A stretch of 64,000 bases of DNA, taken from positions 35,694-99,693 of the forward strand of contig JAEPMD010000015.1 in NCBI GenBank assembly GCA_017644105.1. Direction: 5' to 3'. This stretch comes from Rhizobiaceae bacterium. Lineage in GTDB: Bacteria > Pseudomonadota > Alphaproteobacteria > Rhizobiales > Rhizobiaceae. The translations under genes were made by a program, and so were the position numbers. Under the pieces are notes generated by a model. That model did not search any database, was not told where the DNA came from, and was given only the letters and a program-made list of their open reading frames with translations. Positions 8,377-16,120 of the stretch are shown piece after piece (position 1 is the first letter of the stretch; each line of letters starts with the position of its first letter).

Positions 8377-9254
8377 TTAGAGTTTGTTGATCGGCACTTT
8401 CAGACACATCTCACCATCTTTATCATTTGGGATATCACCTGCCCGCATATTCACTTGCAAAGATGGTATAATCAGTTTTGGCATGGACAATGTCGCATCA
8501 CGCGCTTCCCGCATTTTAATATAGTCTTCGCGGCTCACACCGTCAGCAAGATGAATATTGCTGCGACGCTGCTCGCCAATTGTGGTTTCCCAAGCAATGG
8601 CGCGCCCATTAGGACCATAATCGTGACACACGAATAATCTCATCTCATCCGGCAAACTTAAAACCTTGCAGATAGAATCATATAATTGGCCAGCATCGCC
8701 ACCTGGAAAATGGCGCGCGCGGATCCTCCATCCGGCATAAATAAAGTATCACCTGCAAAGACAGCATCACCAATGATATGCACCATGCAAGCAGGCGTAT
8801 GACCGGGAGTATGCAAGACACTGCATTCCAATCCGCCGATTTGGTAGTGATCATTGTCTTTAAAGCGATGATCAAATTGCGAACCATCCCGCTCAAATTC
8901 GGTTCCTTCATTAAAGATTTTTCCAAAAGTATCCTGAACAGTTTGGATATGTTCACCAATACCGATTTTGCCGCCCAGTTTTTCTTGAATATATGGCGCA
9001 CCAGACAAATGATCCGCATGCACATGGGTTTCGATAATCCATTCCAATTCGAGATGGTTCTCTTTGATAAAACCGATGACCTCATCGGCGGCTTCATAGC
9101 TGATGCGCCCAGCCGCATAATCTAAATCGAGCACACTATCAATCACCGCGCAACTTTTCGACGACGGATCCTGAACAACATAGCTAATCGTGTTGGACTG
9201 GCTATCAAAGAACGCTTTGACACGCGGCTTAACACCCAAGTTTGGCTGATACAT
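8377..9254 (-). pseudogene. MBL-fold persulfide dioxygenase-like gene, split by a one-base frameshift
   Basis: The 5' part (9254 to ~8712) has the metallo-hydrolase metal motif T-H-V-H-A-D-H-L, then HTPGHTP and the Asp of F-A-G-D-T-L. The frame is then lost. The 3' part continues in another frame with F-P-G-G-D-A-G, LPDEMRLFVCHDYGPNGR and AWETTIGEQRRSN, all ordered as in ETHE1/Blh-type persulfide dioxygenases. One extra base between 8711 and 8712 would rejoin the frames and recreate the conserved Ala-Asp-Phe-Pro-Gly-Gly, including the metal-binding Asp. The full protein would be ~292 residues. Intact, it would oxidise glutathione persulfide to sulfite using non-haem iron. GGAGGA precedes ATG 9254. 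It is last in an operon with the VOC protein and the PLP lyase. The cause may be a recent mutation or a sequencing error. Confidence 0.85.
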
Positions 9255-9268
9255 GTAATCCTCCAATT

Positions 9269-9907
9269 CTAGTCTAGGGTTACTGGGCCTGATGGCGTTT
9301 GCAATTCAAACGACAGACCAATGTCTCCTTCCGTCACTGATGCAAGATGCTCCACCTTCAGTGCTTCGAGCATAGACACCAAAACTTTAGGTTCAGGATG
9401 GCTCAATTTGACTTTCTTTAACTGAACACCCAAATCCTGCTGACCGGTGCTTGGATGCGGACCCGGTGACCATTCAATAAAGGCTGGCAGAAGACCATTT
9501 TCTGGCAAATGACCGTCATGCGGTACGGTTAAACGCCACGAGCGATCACCTCGGGTGAATTTCACTACTTCACCTAGATCTACCGGACTTGCCGAAATAA
9601 CCGCGTCCAGATCATCGGTATTCACCACCCAACAAAGCGCGCGCGGGCGTTCTTTTAATTTCAATTGCGTAGTCGGGTCATCCAATGTGAACCAGCGCAC
9701 ACGACCCGGATCTGCTGGCGCCTCAGGATCAATCGCAATGAGTTCAAAGAAGCTTTCATTGCCAGCCTGCATCACGCAATTATGTGTGCTCATCGCATCA
9801 TGCTTGCCGCCACGAGGCACCTCAACACCGAGCAATTGTTTCATCGCTGCAACGCCCTGCTCGAGACTATCTGCACCAATGGCAAAGTGATCAATTTTAT
9901 TTTTCAT
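9269..9907 (-). CDS. VOC-family protein (glyoxalase-like domain)
   Basis: 212 residues. The start M-K-N-K-I-D-H-F-A-I-G is the first beta-alpha-beta-beta-beta module of vicinal-oxygen-chelate proteins, with a metal-ligand His in DHFAIG. The later E-L-I-A-I-D-P-E-A-P-A-P motif and RPRALCWVV resemble the glyoxalase-like domain found in single-chain ~200-residue proteins. The C-terminal half is less conserved. The reaction is unknown; family members include isomerases, lyases and dioxygenases. GGAG overlaps the stop of the upstream PLP lyase gene (9911), so translation is coupled. The setting between a C-S lyase and a persulfide dioxygenase suggests handling of a thiol or thiohemiacetal intermediate, by inference. 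Confidence 0.75.
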   Translation of the reverse strand: MKNKIDHFAIGADSLEQGVAAMKQLLGVEVPRGGKHDAMSTHNCVMQAGNESFFELIAIDPEAPADPGRVRWFTLDDPTTQLKLKERPRALCWVVNTDDLDAVISASPVDLGEVVKFTRGDRSWRLTVPHDGHLPENGLLPAFIEWSPGPHPSTGQQDLGVQLKKVKLSHPEPKVLVSMLEALKVEHLASVTEGDIGLSFELQTPSGPVTLD

Positions 9908-9910
9908 GAA

Positions 9911-11092
9911 TTAACTCCAGTTTCTTTCAAGAAGCGGCAATGCAAAAGCAAGATCATTAATGAGCGTTTCAACTTTTTCAAATCCAATACTAAACCGTAC
10001 TAACTGCCCATCTTCAGACCATGATCCCTCAACGCTCCGCATCGGTTTGACCGGAAGTACGAGACTTTCATAACCGCCCCAACTCACACCAATGGCAAAA
10101 TGATGTAACGCGTTGACAAAGGCTTCGATATTCTCGTCGCTACAAGGGTGGAAGACCACGCCAAACAAACCTGCAGCACCATCGAAATCGCGCTTCCAAT
10201 TTTGATGTCCTTGGCAATCATCAAAGATCGGATGGAGGACTTTCTTGACCTCGTCACGCTTCGACAACCATTCACAAATCTCACGCGTGGATTGATCTAC
10301 ATGGCGCATCCGCATTTCAATTGTCCGCAAGCCGCGGAGCGCCAAAAACACCTCCTGCCCGCCTATTTTATCTCCATAGGCGAAGACGCAGCTTCTGATC
10401 CGTTTGTGCATGTCCTCTTTGCCTGAGGCGATCACACCCATCATGCAATCCGAATGCCCGCTAATATGTTTGGATGCGGAATAAACCACAACATCAACAC
10501 CGAGCGATAGGGCGTTTAAAAGGATCGGACTGCCCCAAGTGCTGTCCAAAACAGTGACAATGTTTTTCTGCTTCGCGATCTCAGCAATCTGTTTGACATC
10601 AGGAAACTCAAACGTGCCGGTGGCGGGTGTTTCAAACATCACAGCACAAGTTTCGCCTCGAATAAGCACTTCAAATTGTGCGATTTCCATCGGGTTAAAA
10701 TACTCAATCTCAACACCGCGCATTTTCAAAACAGCTTCGCAAAAATTCCGCGTATTGCCATAAACATTATCCGCTACCAAAAGATGGCTTCCCGGAAGCA
10801 CCAAAGCACTGAGCGTATGAGAAATGGCAGACACGCCAGATGATGTCAGCGTGACGCCGGCTGCACCTTCAAGCTTTGTAATAGTCTCTTCGAGCTGGAA
10901 ACTGGCCGCATTGCCATATCGACCATAATATAATGTGCCGCTTTCATATCTCGCATCCCGCGCCTCTTCAAAGGCCGAAAGCGTATTGAACACCATTGTG
11001 GAACCAAGTTCGATAGGCGCATTGACGTGCCGCGCCTCATTTTTATCCGGCCTGCCCTCTGCGACCAAAAGGTCGCCAAATTTTGATCTCAT
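9911..11092 (-). CDS. Cystathionine beta-lyase-like PLP enzyme (MetC type)
   Basis: 393 residues, the normal length for the Cys/Met-metabolism PLP family. The YGRYGN motif (residues ~56-61) binds cofactor phosphate from the partner subunit. LTSSGVSAI is the phosphate loop, and the PLP Schiff-base lysine is Lys208 in S-A-S-K-H-I-S-G-H-S-D. The family cleaves C-S bonds of cystathionine, cystine or S-alkyl cysteines, giving a thiol or persulfide, pyruvate and ammonia; some members are gamma-lyases acting on methionine. The genes downstream (VOC and a persulfide dioxygenase) and the divergent S-oxide reductase favour a catabolic C-S lyase role over methionine synthesis. It is first in its operon, reading away from the 11.1-kb operator region. 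Confidence 0.88.
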   Translation of the reverse strand: MRSKFGDLLVAEGRPDKNEARHVNAPIELGSTMVFNTLSAFEEARDARYESGTLYYGRYGNAASFQLEETITKLEGAAGVTLTSSGVSAISHTLSALVLPGSHLLVADNVYGNTRNFCEAVLKMRGVEIEYFNPMEIAQFEVLIRGETCAVMFETPATGTFEFPDVKQIAEIAKQKNIVTVLDSTWGSPILLNALSLGVDVVVYSASKHISGHSDCMMGVIASGKEDMHKRIRSCVFAYGDKIGGQEVFLALRGLRTIEMRMRHVDQSTREICEWLSKRDEVKKVLHPIFDDCQGHQNWKRDFDGAAGLFGVVFHPCSDENIEAFVNALHHFAIGVSWGGYESLVLPVKPMRSVEGSWSEDGQLVRFSIGFEKVETLINDLAFALPLLERNWS

Positions 11093-11115
11093 TTAAACTG
11101 CCCTGGGAAGTCATT

Positions 11116-11184
11116 TATACCAATTGAGAGGATGACACGGCAAGCATATTGTGTCAATATATGGTATAAACGTTCTATATACCA
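11116..11184. promoter_or_regulatory. Divergent operator region: 15-bp palindrome plus TGGTATA/TATACCA repeats
   Basis: Between the PLP lyase (minus) and the S-oxide reductase (plus) lie three related elements. TATACCA is at 11116-11122. The perfect odd palindrome ATATTG-TGT-CAATAT is at 11146-11160. The inverted pair TGGTATA (11162-11168) and TATACCA (11178-11184) follows. A near-copy of the 15-bp palindrome stands before the oxidase operon at 14771-14785. An IclR-family gene lies between the two sites and is the likely binder, since IclR proteins often use dyads of about this size. TATAAA within 11165-11170 could be part of the reductase promoter. Confidence 0.68.
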
Positions 11185-11200
11185 AAACAAGAAGAATGAG

Positions 11201-13507
11201 ATGACGACGAACAAACATGCGCTGACCGCCAATCACTGGGGTGTTGGCGTAGCCCATATTGAAAATGGAAAACTAGTCAAGATTTCCCCTCATCCCGATG
11301 ACCCAGCCAGCTCTCAGCTCAACGACAATGTTGCAAGCAGTTTAAATGGTTCAGCACGCGTTTTACATCCCAGCATTCGCAGATCATGGTTGTATAATGG
11401 CCCGGGTCGCGGCGACAAAGACCGCGGCCAGGATGAATTTGTCCGCGTGAGTTGGGAGAAAGCCAACAAGTTGATCGCAGCAGAAATCAATCGCGTTCGC
11501 GAGACATATTCCAACGAATCGATATTTGCCGGATCCTATGGCTGGGCGAGCGCCGGACGCTTTCATCACGCGCAAAGTCAGCTCAAACGCTTTTTAAATA
11601 CCCAAGGTGGTTCGGTGAGTTCGGAGGGCAATTACAGCTATAATGCTGCCTTGGTTCTCATGCCCCATATTATGGAATCGTTTCGTGTGCAGGTCAGCAA
11701 AGCAACGCGCTGGTCAGTGATTGCAGAACATACAAAGCTGCTCGTCATGTTTGGCGGCATAGCCGAGCGCAACACTCAAATCAGCGATGGCGGCATTGCG
11801 CGCCACAGAATGGCGAGTGGCTTTAAAAAATGCGCGGATGCAGGTGTAAAATGTATCAATATCAGCCCGGTCAGAACCGATGCGAGCAAAACCTTAAAAT
11901 CTGAATGGTTACCGCCAAAGCCGGGGTCTGACACCGCCATCATGATGGGTCTTGCCCACACATTGTTGACAGAAAATCTCCACGACAAGGCGTTTCTTGA
12001 AAAATACACCACGGGCTTTGAACACATCAGAGCTTATTTACTGGGTGAAAAAGATGGCATTGCAAAAGACGCCAACTGGGCCAGCATACAATCGGGTCTT
12101 GACGCAAATCGCATCAAAGAGCGCGCTCGACAAATGGCAGCCTCCCGCACGATGATCAGCGTCGCAGCTGGTGTACAACGCACAGATTATGGTGAGCAAC
12201 CGCTTTGGATGGCAGTGACACTCGCTTCAATGTTGGGGCAGATCGGCTTACCAGGCGGCGGTTATGTCATCGGCTATGGCGTGAACGGTAATATTGGCAA
12301 TATGGAACGGCTGTTCCGATGGGGTACCGTCCCGCAAGGACAAAACCCGATTAAGACTGCGGTCCCGGTTGCTCTGATAGCGGACCTCTCACTTCATCCA
12401 GGCAAGAGCTATAAATATAACGGTAGGCTCCATAAATTCCCGGACACGAAACTGGTCTGGTGGGCTGGCGGCAATCCGTTTCATCACCATCAAGATCTCA
12501 ACCGATTACACAGAGCTTTTCAAAAACCCGACACAATTATTGTCAATGAAGTCAATTGGACGGCGACCGCGAAACGTGCGGATATTGTTCTTCCGGTTGC
12601 TGCCGCTCATGAACGTTTGGATTTCGGCGGCGGAAAATCAGATAATGCACTTGTCCCCATGCCGATGGTAATCACCCCACCCGGTGAAGCGAAAACCGAA
12701 TATGAGATTTATTCCGGCATTGCGGAGCAGCTTGGCAATCAAGATGAGTTTACTGAAGGCAGATCAATATCTGACTGGCTCAAACATATTTGGCGGATCA
12801 CACAAAATAACGGCAAAGAACATAATATCGATCTGCCAGATTGGGACGAATTTATCCAAGGTGATGTGATCACCGTGCCAGACCCATCACCAAATCAGGT
12901 CTTCATGGCGGATTTTCGCGATGATCCAATCAAGAACCGACTTCCCACGCCATCTGGAAAAATCGAATTATACTCAGAAACCATTGCTTCCTTTAATCTC
13001 AAATCCTGCCCGGGTCATCCTACTTGGTTTGAACCCAGAGATGTTGCTGCGGGCAGAGGTGAAACTTATCCTTTATATCTTCTATCTGGTCAGCCAAAAA
13101 CACGATTGCATAGCCAGCTTGATAATGGGGACTACAGCAAAAGCCATAAAATTAAAGACCGCGAACCTGTGCTCATCAACCCGATTGATGCAAAGAAACG
13201 CGGCATTGAACATGGCGACATCGTAGAATTGTTCAATGATCGCGGACGATGTCTTGCAGGTGCAAAGGTTACAGATGAAATCGCGCAAGGATGCATATTC
13301 CTATGGACCGGCGCATGGCTTGATCAGGACTTTAATGCACCACAAAACCGGGACAACCATGGCAATCCAAATGTATTGACCCATGACGAGCGAACTTCAA
13401 GCTTGTCCCAATCACCTGCTTCCCATTCAGCCTTGGTGGATGTTCAGCTATACACGGAAAAATTGCCAAAAATCCGCGCGCATGAACCTCCAAGCTTTCG
13501 AAAGTGA
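11201..13507 (+). CDS. Cytoplasmic molybdopterin S/N-oxide reductase (BisC/DMSO reductase family)
   Basis: 768 residues from ATG 11201. Upstream codons back to 11132 lack a ribosome site and overlap the operators. The N-terminus (H-W-G-V-G-V-A-H, N-G-K-L-V-K-I) and GSYGWASAGRFHH match the BisC/TorA branch, with Ser117 as the predicted molybdenum ligand. MGD-binding blocks follow (VWWAGGNPFHHHQDLNRL, NEVNWTATAKRADIVLP, and the C-terminal molydop-binding domain from ~600 with L-S-G-Q-P-K-T-R-L-H-S-Q). There is no twin-arginine signal and no 4Fe-4S cysteine set, so it should be soluble in the cytoplasm like BisC. It would reduce biotin, methionine or another S-oxide (or N-oxide). The electron donor is not encoded nearby. 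Confidence 0.9.
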   Translation: MTTNKHALTANHWGVGVAHIENGKLVKISPHPDDPASSQLNDNVASSLNGSARVLHPSIRRSWLYNGPGRGDKDRGQDEFVRVSWEKANKLIAAEINRVRETYSNESIFAGSYGWASAGRFHHAQSQLKRFLNTQGGSVSSEGNYSYNAALVLMPHIMESFRVQVSKATRWSVIAEHTKLLVMFGGIAERNTQISDGGIARHRMASGFKKCADAGVKCINISPVRTDASKTLKSEWLPPKPGSDTAIMMGLAHTLLTENLHDKAFLEKYTTGFEHIRAYLLGEKDGIAKDANWASIQSGLDANRIKERARQMAASRTMISVAAGVQRTDYGEQPLWMAVTLASMLGQIGLPGGGYVIGYGVNGNIGNMERLFRWGTVPQGQNPIKTAVPVALIADLSLHPGKSYKYNGRLHKFPDTKLVWWAGGNPFHHHQDLNRLHRAFQKPDTIIVNEVNWTATAKRADIVLPVAAAHERLDFGGGKSDNALVPMPMVITPPGEAKTEYEIYSGIAEQLGNQDEFTEGRSISDWLKHIWRITQNNGKEHNIDLPDWDEFIQGDVITVPDPSPNQVFMADFRDDPIKNRLPTPSGKIELYSETIASFNLKSCPGHPTWFEPRDVAAGRGETYPLYLLSGQPKTRLHSQLDNGDYSKSHKIKDREPVLINPIDAKKRGIEHGDIVELFNDRGRCLAGAKVTDEIAQGCIFLWTGAWLDQDFNAPQNRDNHGNPNVLTHDERTSSLSQSPASHSALVDVQLYTEKLPKIRAHEPPSFRK

Positions 13508-13559
13508 GGGATATTTGCTAAGAGGATTTCTAAAATCACAATAATAGAGATCAGAGCGC

Positions 13560-14330
13560 ATGAAAAAAGACGAAATTAAGGAACCCAAAGTCGATTCTAC
13601 ATTGTCCAAGGGCTTGTTAATTTTGGAAGTTTTGACAAAATCTCACAAAGGCAAAGGCGTGACCGAGCTTTCCAGAGAGCTGGGATTAACAAAGTCAAAC
13701 ACATTTCGCCTGCTTCAAACGCTCACCACATTGGGTTACGTCAAAAACGGCCCGGATAAACTCTATTCTGCAACATTGAAGACCTGGCAAATTGGCCGCT
13801 TATCGCTTGATAATCTGAACTTGCGAGAGCTTGCTGCTCCCGAAATGGATTTCCTTGCCAAAGAAACAGGCGAGACGATTTATTTAGCCGTGCCGGAAAG
13901 CTTTGCTGTCGTTTATATTGATAAGATCGACAGCTCCAAGCCCATCCGCACTTGGAACCCCATTGGCGGAACTGCGCCGCTTCATTGTGTTGGAACCGGC
14001 AAAGCAATCCTTGCGGTCAATTATTCTGACTTGCGCGAAGGTATTACGGACCGCTTGGATAGTTTCACCGATAAGACCATCACCGACATGAAAGCGCTTG
14101 ATGAGAATATCGAACTCACGCTGAAAAATTCATATGCCTATGACACAGGCGAATTCCGCGAAAATATCTTAAGCTTTGGTGCCGCGATCACCATGCCAGA
14201 TGGCAAAGCAATCGCTGCACTTGGGATCTCAGTTCCGGATTTTAATTTCAACGATGGCGATGAAAAACGCCTTGGCTCGCTGGTTGCTCATGCGGCTGAA
14301 AGTGTCACGCGCAAACTATCCCGCTCTTAA
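13560..14330 (+). CDS. IclR family transcriptional regulator
   Basis: 256 residues, the standard IclR length. The N-terminal winged helix runs ~15-75 (K-G-L-L-I-L-E-V-L, G-V-T-E-L-S-R-E-L-G-L-T-K-S-N-T-F-R-L-L). The effector domain runs ~90-250, with G-E-T-I-Y-L-A-V, L-H-C-V-G-T-G-K-A and the C-terminal F-G-A-A-I-T-M-P...A-A-L-G-I-S-V-P segment forming the ligand pocket. It lies 52 bp after the S-oxide reductase gene on the same strand and is convergent with the rhodanese gene. Its position between two near-identical 15-bp palindromes (11146 and 14771) makes it the likely local regulator of both operons. The ligand is unknown. Confidence 0.92.
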   Translation: MKKDEIKEPKVDSTLSKGLLILEVLTKSHKGKGVTELSRELGLTKSNTFRLLQTLTTLGYVKNGPDKLYSATLKTWQIGRLSLDNLNLRELAAPEMDFLAKETGETIYLAVPESFAVVYIDKIDSSKPIRTWNPIGGTAPLHCVGTGKAILAVNYSDLREGITDRLDSFTDKTITDMKALDENIELTLKNSYAYDTGEFRENILSFGAAITMPDGKAIAALGISVPDFNFNDGDEKRLGSLVAHAAESVTRKLSRS

Positions 14331-14335
14331 GAAAA

Positions 14336-14734
14336 TCACTTTTTCTCGACCGGCTCAATTGGGCCACCCGCCTTTTCCCAGGATGAAAATCCATCCTTAA
14401 GATGCGCCGTTTCAAAGCCCATATCCTGCAATGTTGCAGCTGTTAAAGCTGAACGCCAACCTGATGCGCAATGCAGGACATATTTTTTATCGTCGCCAAA
14501 CACCTCTTTATAATAAGGGCTTTCAGGGTCCACCCAAAATTCAAGCATGCCACGCGGTGCATGCACACTGCCGGGAATAGCTCCAGTGCGCTGTCTTTCT
14601 CTGATATCTCGAATATCTACGATCACCACATCGGGATCTCCCACCATTTCAATAAGCTTATCTGTATCGATTTCTTCGATGCGTTTTCGTGCATTGCTGA
14701 CCATCTCAGCAGAACTAATTTTCAATTTTTTCAT
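14336..14734 (-). CDS. Rhodanese-like sulfurtransferase
   Basis: 132 residues from ATG 14734, with one rhodanese domain. D-V-V-I-V-D-I-R-D and GAIPGSVHAPRG form the first half. The active-site cysteine is Cys89 in H-C-A-S-G-W-R-S, with the typical six-residue loop, and the domain ends with L-K-D-G-F-S-S-W. Single-domain rhodaneses move sulfane sulfur from thiosulfate or persulfides to a thiophilic acceptor in the cytoplasm. I chose 14734 because a CGGAA ribosome-site-like sequence precedes it; ATG 14761 would add nine residues. The gene is divergent from the FAD oxidase operon and shares its upstream palindrome, which links it to the sulfur genes at 8.4-13.5 kb. Confidence 0.9.
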   Translation of the reverse strand: MKKLKISSAEMVSNARKRIEEIDTDKLIEMVGDPDVVIVDIRDIRERQRTGAIPGSVHAPRGMLEFWVDPESPYYKEVFGDDKKYVLHCASGWRSALTAATLQDMGFETAHLKDGFSSWEKAGGPIEPVEKK

Positions 14735-14770
14735 GTCATATTGTTCCGTTATATAAAACACTTATTTCAT

Positions 14771-14785
14771 ATATTGACACAATTA
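14771..14785. promoter_or_regulatory. Second copy of the 15-bp palindrome
   Basis: ATATTG-ACA-CAATTA matches ATATTG-TGT-CAATAT at 11146-11160 in both half-sites except the last two bases; the 11-mer ATTGACACAAT is the exact reverse complement of the first site's core. It sits between the rhodanese start (14734, minus) and the oxidase start (14841, plus). The TTGACA inside it could also serve as a -35 box, so part of the similarity may reflect promoter function. Confidence 0.62.
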
Positions 14786-14840
14786 CCTTGATGATGCAAC
14801 AATGAGATCAAATGAAAAATCATAGACCAAGGTAAAATGG

Positions 14841-16115
14841 ATGTCTGAAACTCAACCAATGTCTTTATGGGATGCATCTGCTCAAGAAGCAGATTACCAA
14901 AAGGAGTTTGACGGAGATGTTTGTGTTGATGTCGCCATTGTTGGGGGTGGTTTTACAGGTCTATCCACCGCCCTTCACTGCGCACAAAAAGGTTTAAAGG
15001 CGCATGTGCTTGAAGCTCAGCATATCGGGTTTGGTGGTTCAGGGCGAAATGTCGGCTTGGTCAATGCAGGCATCTGGCTGCCGCCGCAAAAGGTGCGCCA
15101 ACAACTTGGCGAAGCCACGGGCAGTAAGTTTGTACAGACCCTAGGTGAAGCACCTGAATATGTGTTTTCACTCATCGAGCAAAATCAGATCCAATGTGAA
15201 GTCACCAAAACTGGCACCATCCACGCCGCACATTCACCGTCAGGCTTTAAAGACCTAGAAGGGCGAACAAAGGAATGGCATCGATTGGGCCAACCGGTCG
15301 AATTGCTCGATCGCAATCAAGCGTCCAAATTGATCGGATCCGATGCCTTTTATGGCGGTCTGGTGGATAAACGCGCCGGCACCATTAATCCAATGGGATA
15401 CTGCCGCGGACTGGCGCGCGTTGCACTCTCCCAAGGCGCATCCATCTCAACCGGGGTAACTGCGAAAGCTCTCAAAAAATCATCCGGCAAGTGGACCATA
15501 AGAACAGATCGCGGAACCGTTACTGCGAATTCCGTCATATTGGGCACGAACGCCTATACCGATGATTTATTCCCCGATCTAAAGCGCACATTCACAATGA
15601 TCCATTATTTCCAGCTTGCAACAAAACCGCTTGGTGCCGATGCAGCGCATATCCTGCCCGATCGCCAGGGCTTGTGGGACACGGGTCAAATCATGTTCAG
15701 CATCCGCAGAGATGCATTTGACCGATTAATTATCGGAAGCATGGGCATTATTGTCGGCGTTAAACATAAAGGCCTCTCTCAACGCTGGGCACGCAAACAA
15801 ATCGCACGACTTTTCCCAAGCCTTGGTCCGGTTGAATTTGAAGAAGCCTGGCATGGCCAGATCGCCATGACGCCAGATCATCTGCCGCGCATTTATGAAC
15901 TGGATGACGGGCTCTATACGCCCATTGGCTATAACGGACGTGGCATTACCACGGGCACAATATTTGGCCGAGCCATGGCGGATCTACTGACCGGTTCAGA
16001 CGTTCAAAATCTGCCACTGCCGATCACCAAATTATCAACTGTTAAATCGGCGCCTTTTATGTCGCGCCTATATCAAACAGCGTTTACCGCAAATCAAATA
16101 CTCAAGAGCATCTAA
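14841..16115 (+). CDS. FAD-dependent amine oxidoreductase (DAO/PuuB-like)
   Basis: 424 residues. The N-terminal dinucleotide fold is V-A-I-V-G-G-G-F-T-G (GGGFTG at 35-40), ending in an acidic residue at V-L-E-A. The motif F-G-G-S-G-R-N-V-G-L-V-N-A-G is the flavin/substrate loop of the PuuB/OrdL group. The C-terminus carries G-Y-N-G-R-G-I-T-T-G-T, the second FAD contact. Enzymes of this group oxidise secondary or primary amines (gamma-glutamylputrescine, N-methyl amino acids, cyclic imino acids) to imines, with oxygen or the respiratory chain as acceptor. It heads an operon with HyuA/HyuB six bases downstream. An imine product would fit the RidA protein made from the same transcript. The substrate is unknown. 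Confidence 0.87.
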   Translation: MSETQPMSLWDASAQEADYQKEFDGDVCVDVAIVGGGFTGLSTALHCAQKGLKAHVLEAQHIGFGGSGRNVGLVNAGIWLPPQKVRQQLGEATGSKFVQTLGEAPEYVFSLIEQNQIQCEVTKTGTIHAAHSPSGFKDLEGRTKEWHRLGQPVELLDRNQASKLIGSDAFYGGLVDKRAGTINPMGYCRGLARVALSQGASISTGVTAKALKKSSGKWTIRTDRGTVTANSVILGTNAYTDDLFPDLKRTFTMIHYFQLATKPLGADAAHILPDRQGLWDTGQIMFSIRRDAFDRLIIGSMGIIVGVKHKGLSQRWARKQIARLFPSLGPVEFEEAWHGQIAMTPDHLPRIYELDDGLYTPIGYNGRGITTGTIFGRAMADLLTGSDVQNLPLPITKLSTVKSAPFMSRLYQTAFTANQILKSI

Positions 16116-16120
16116 CCCAA

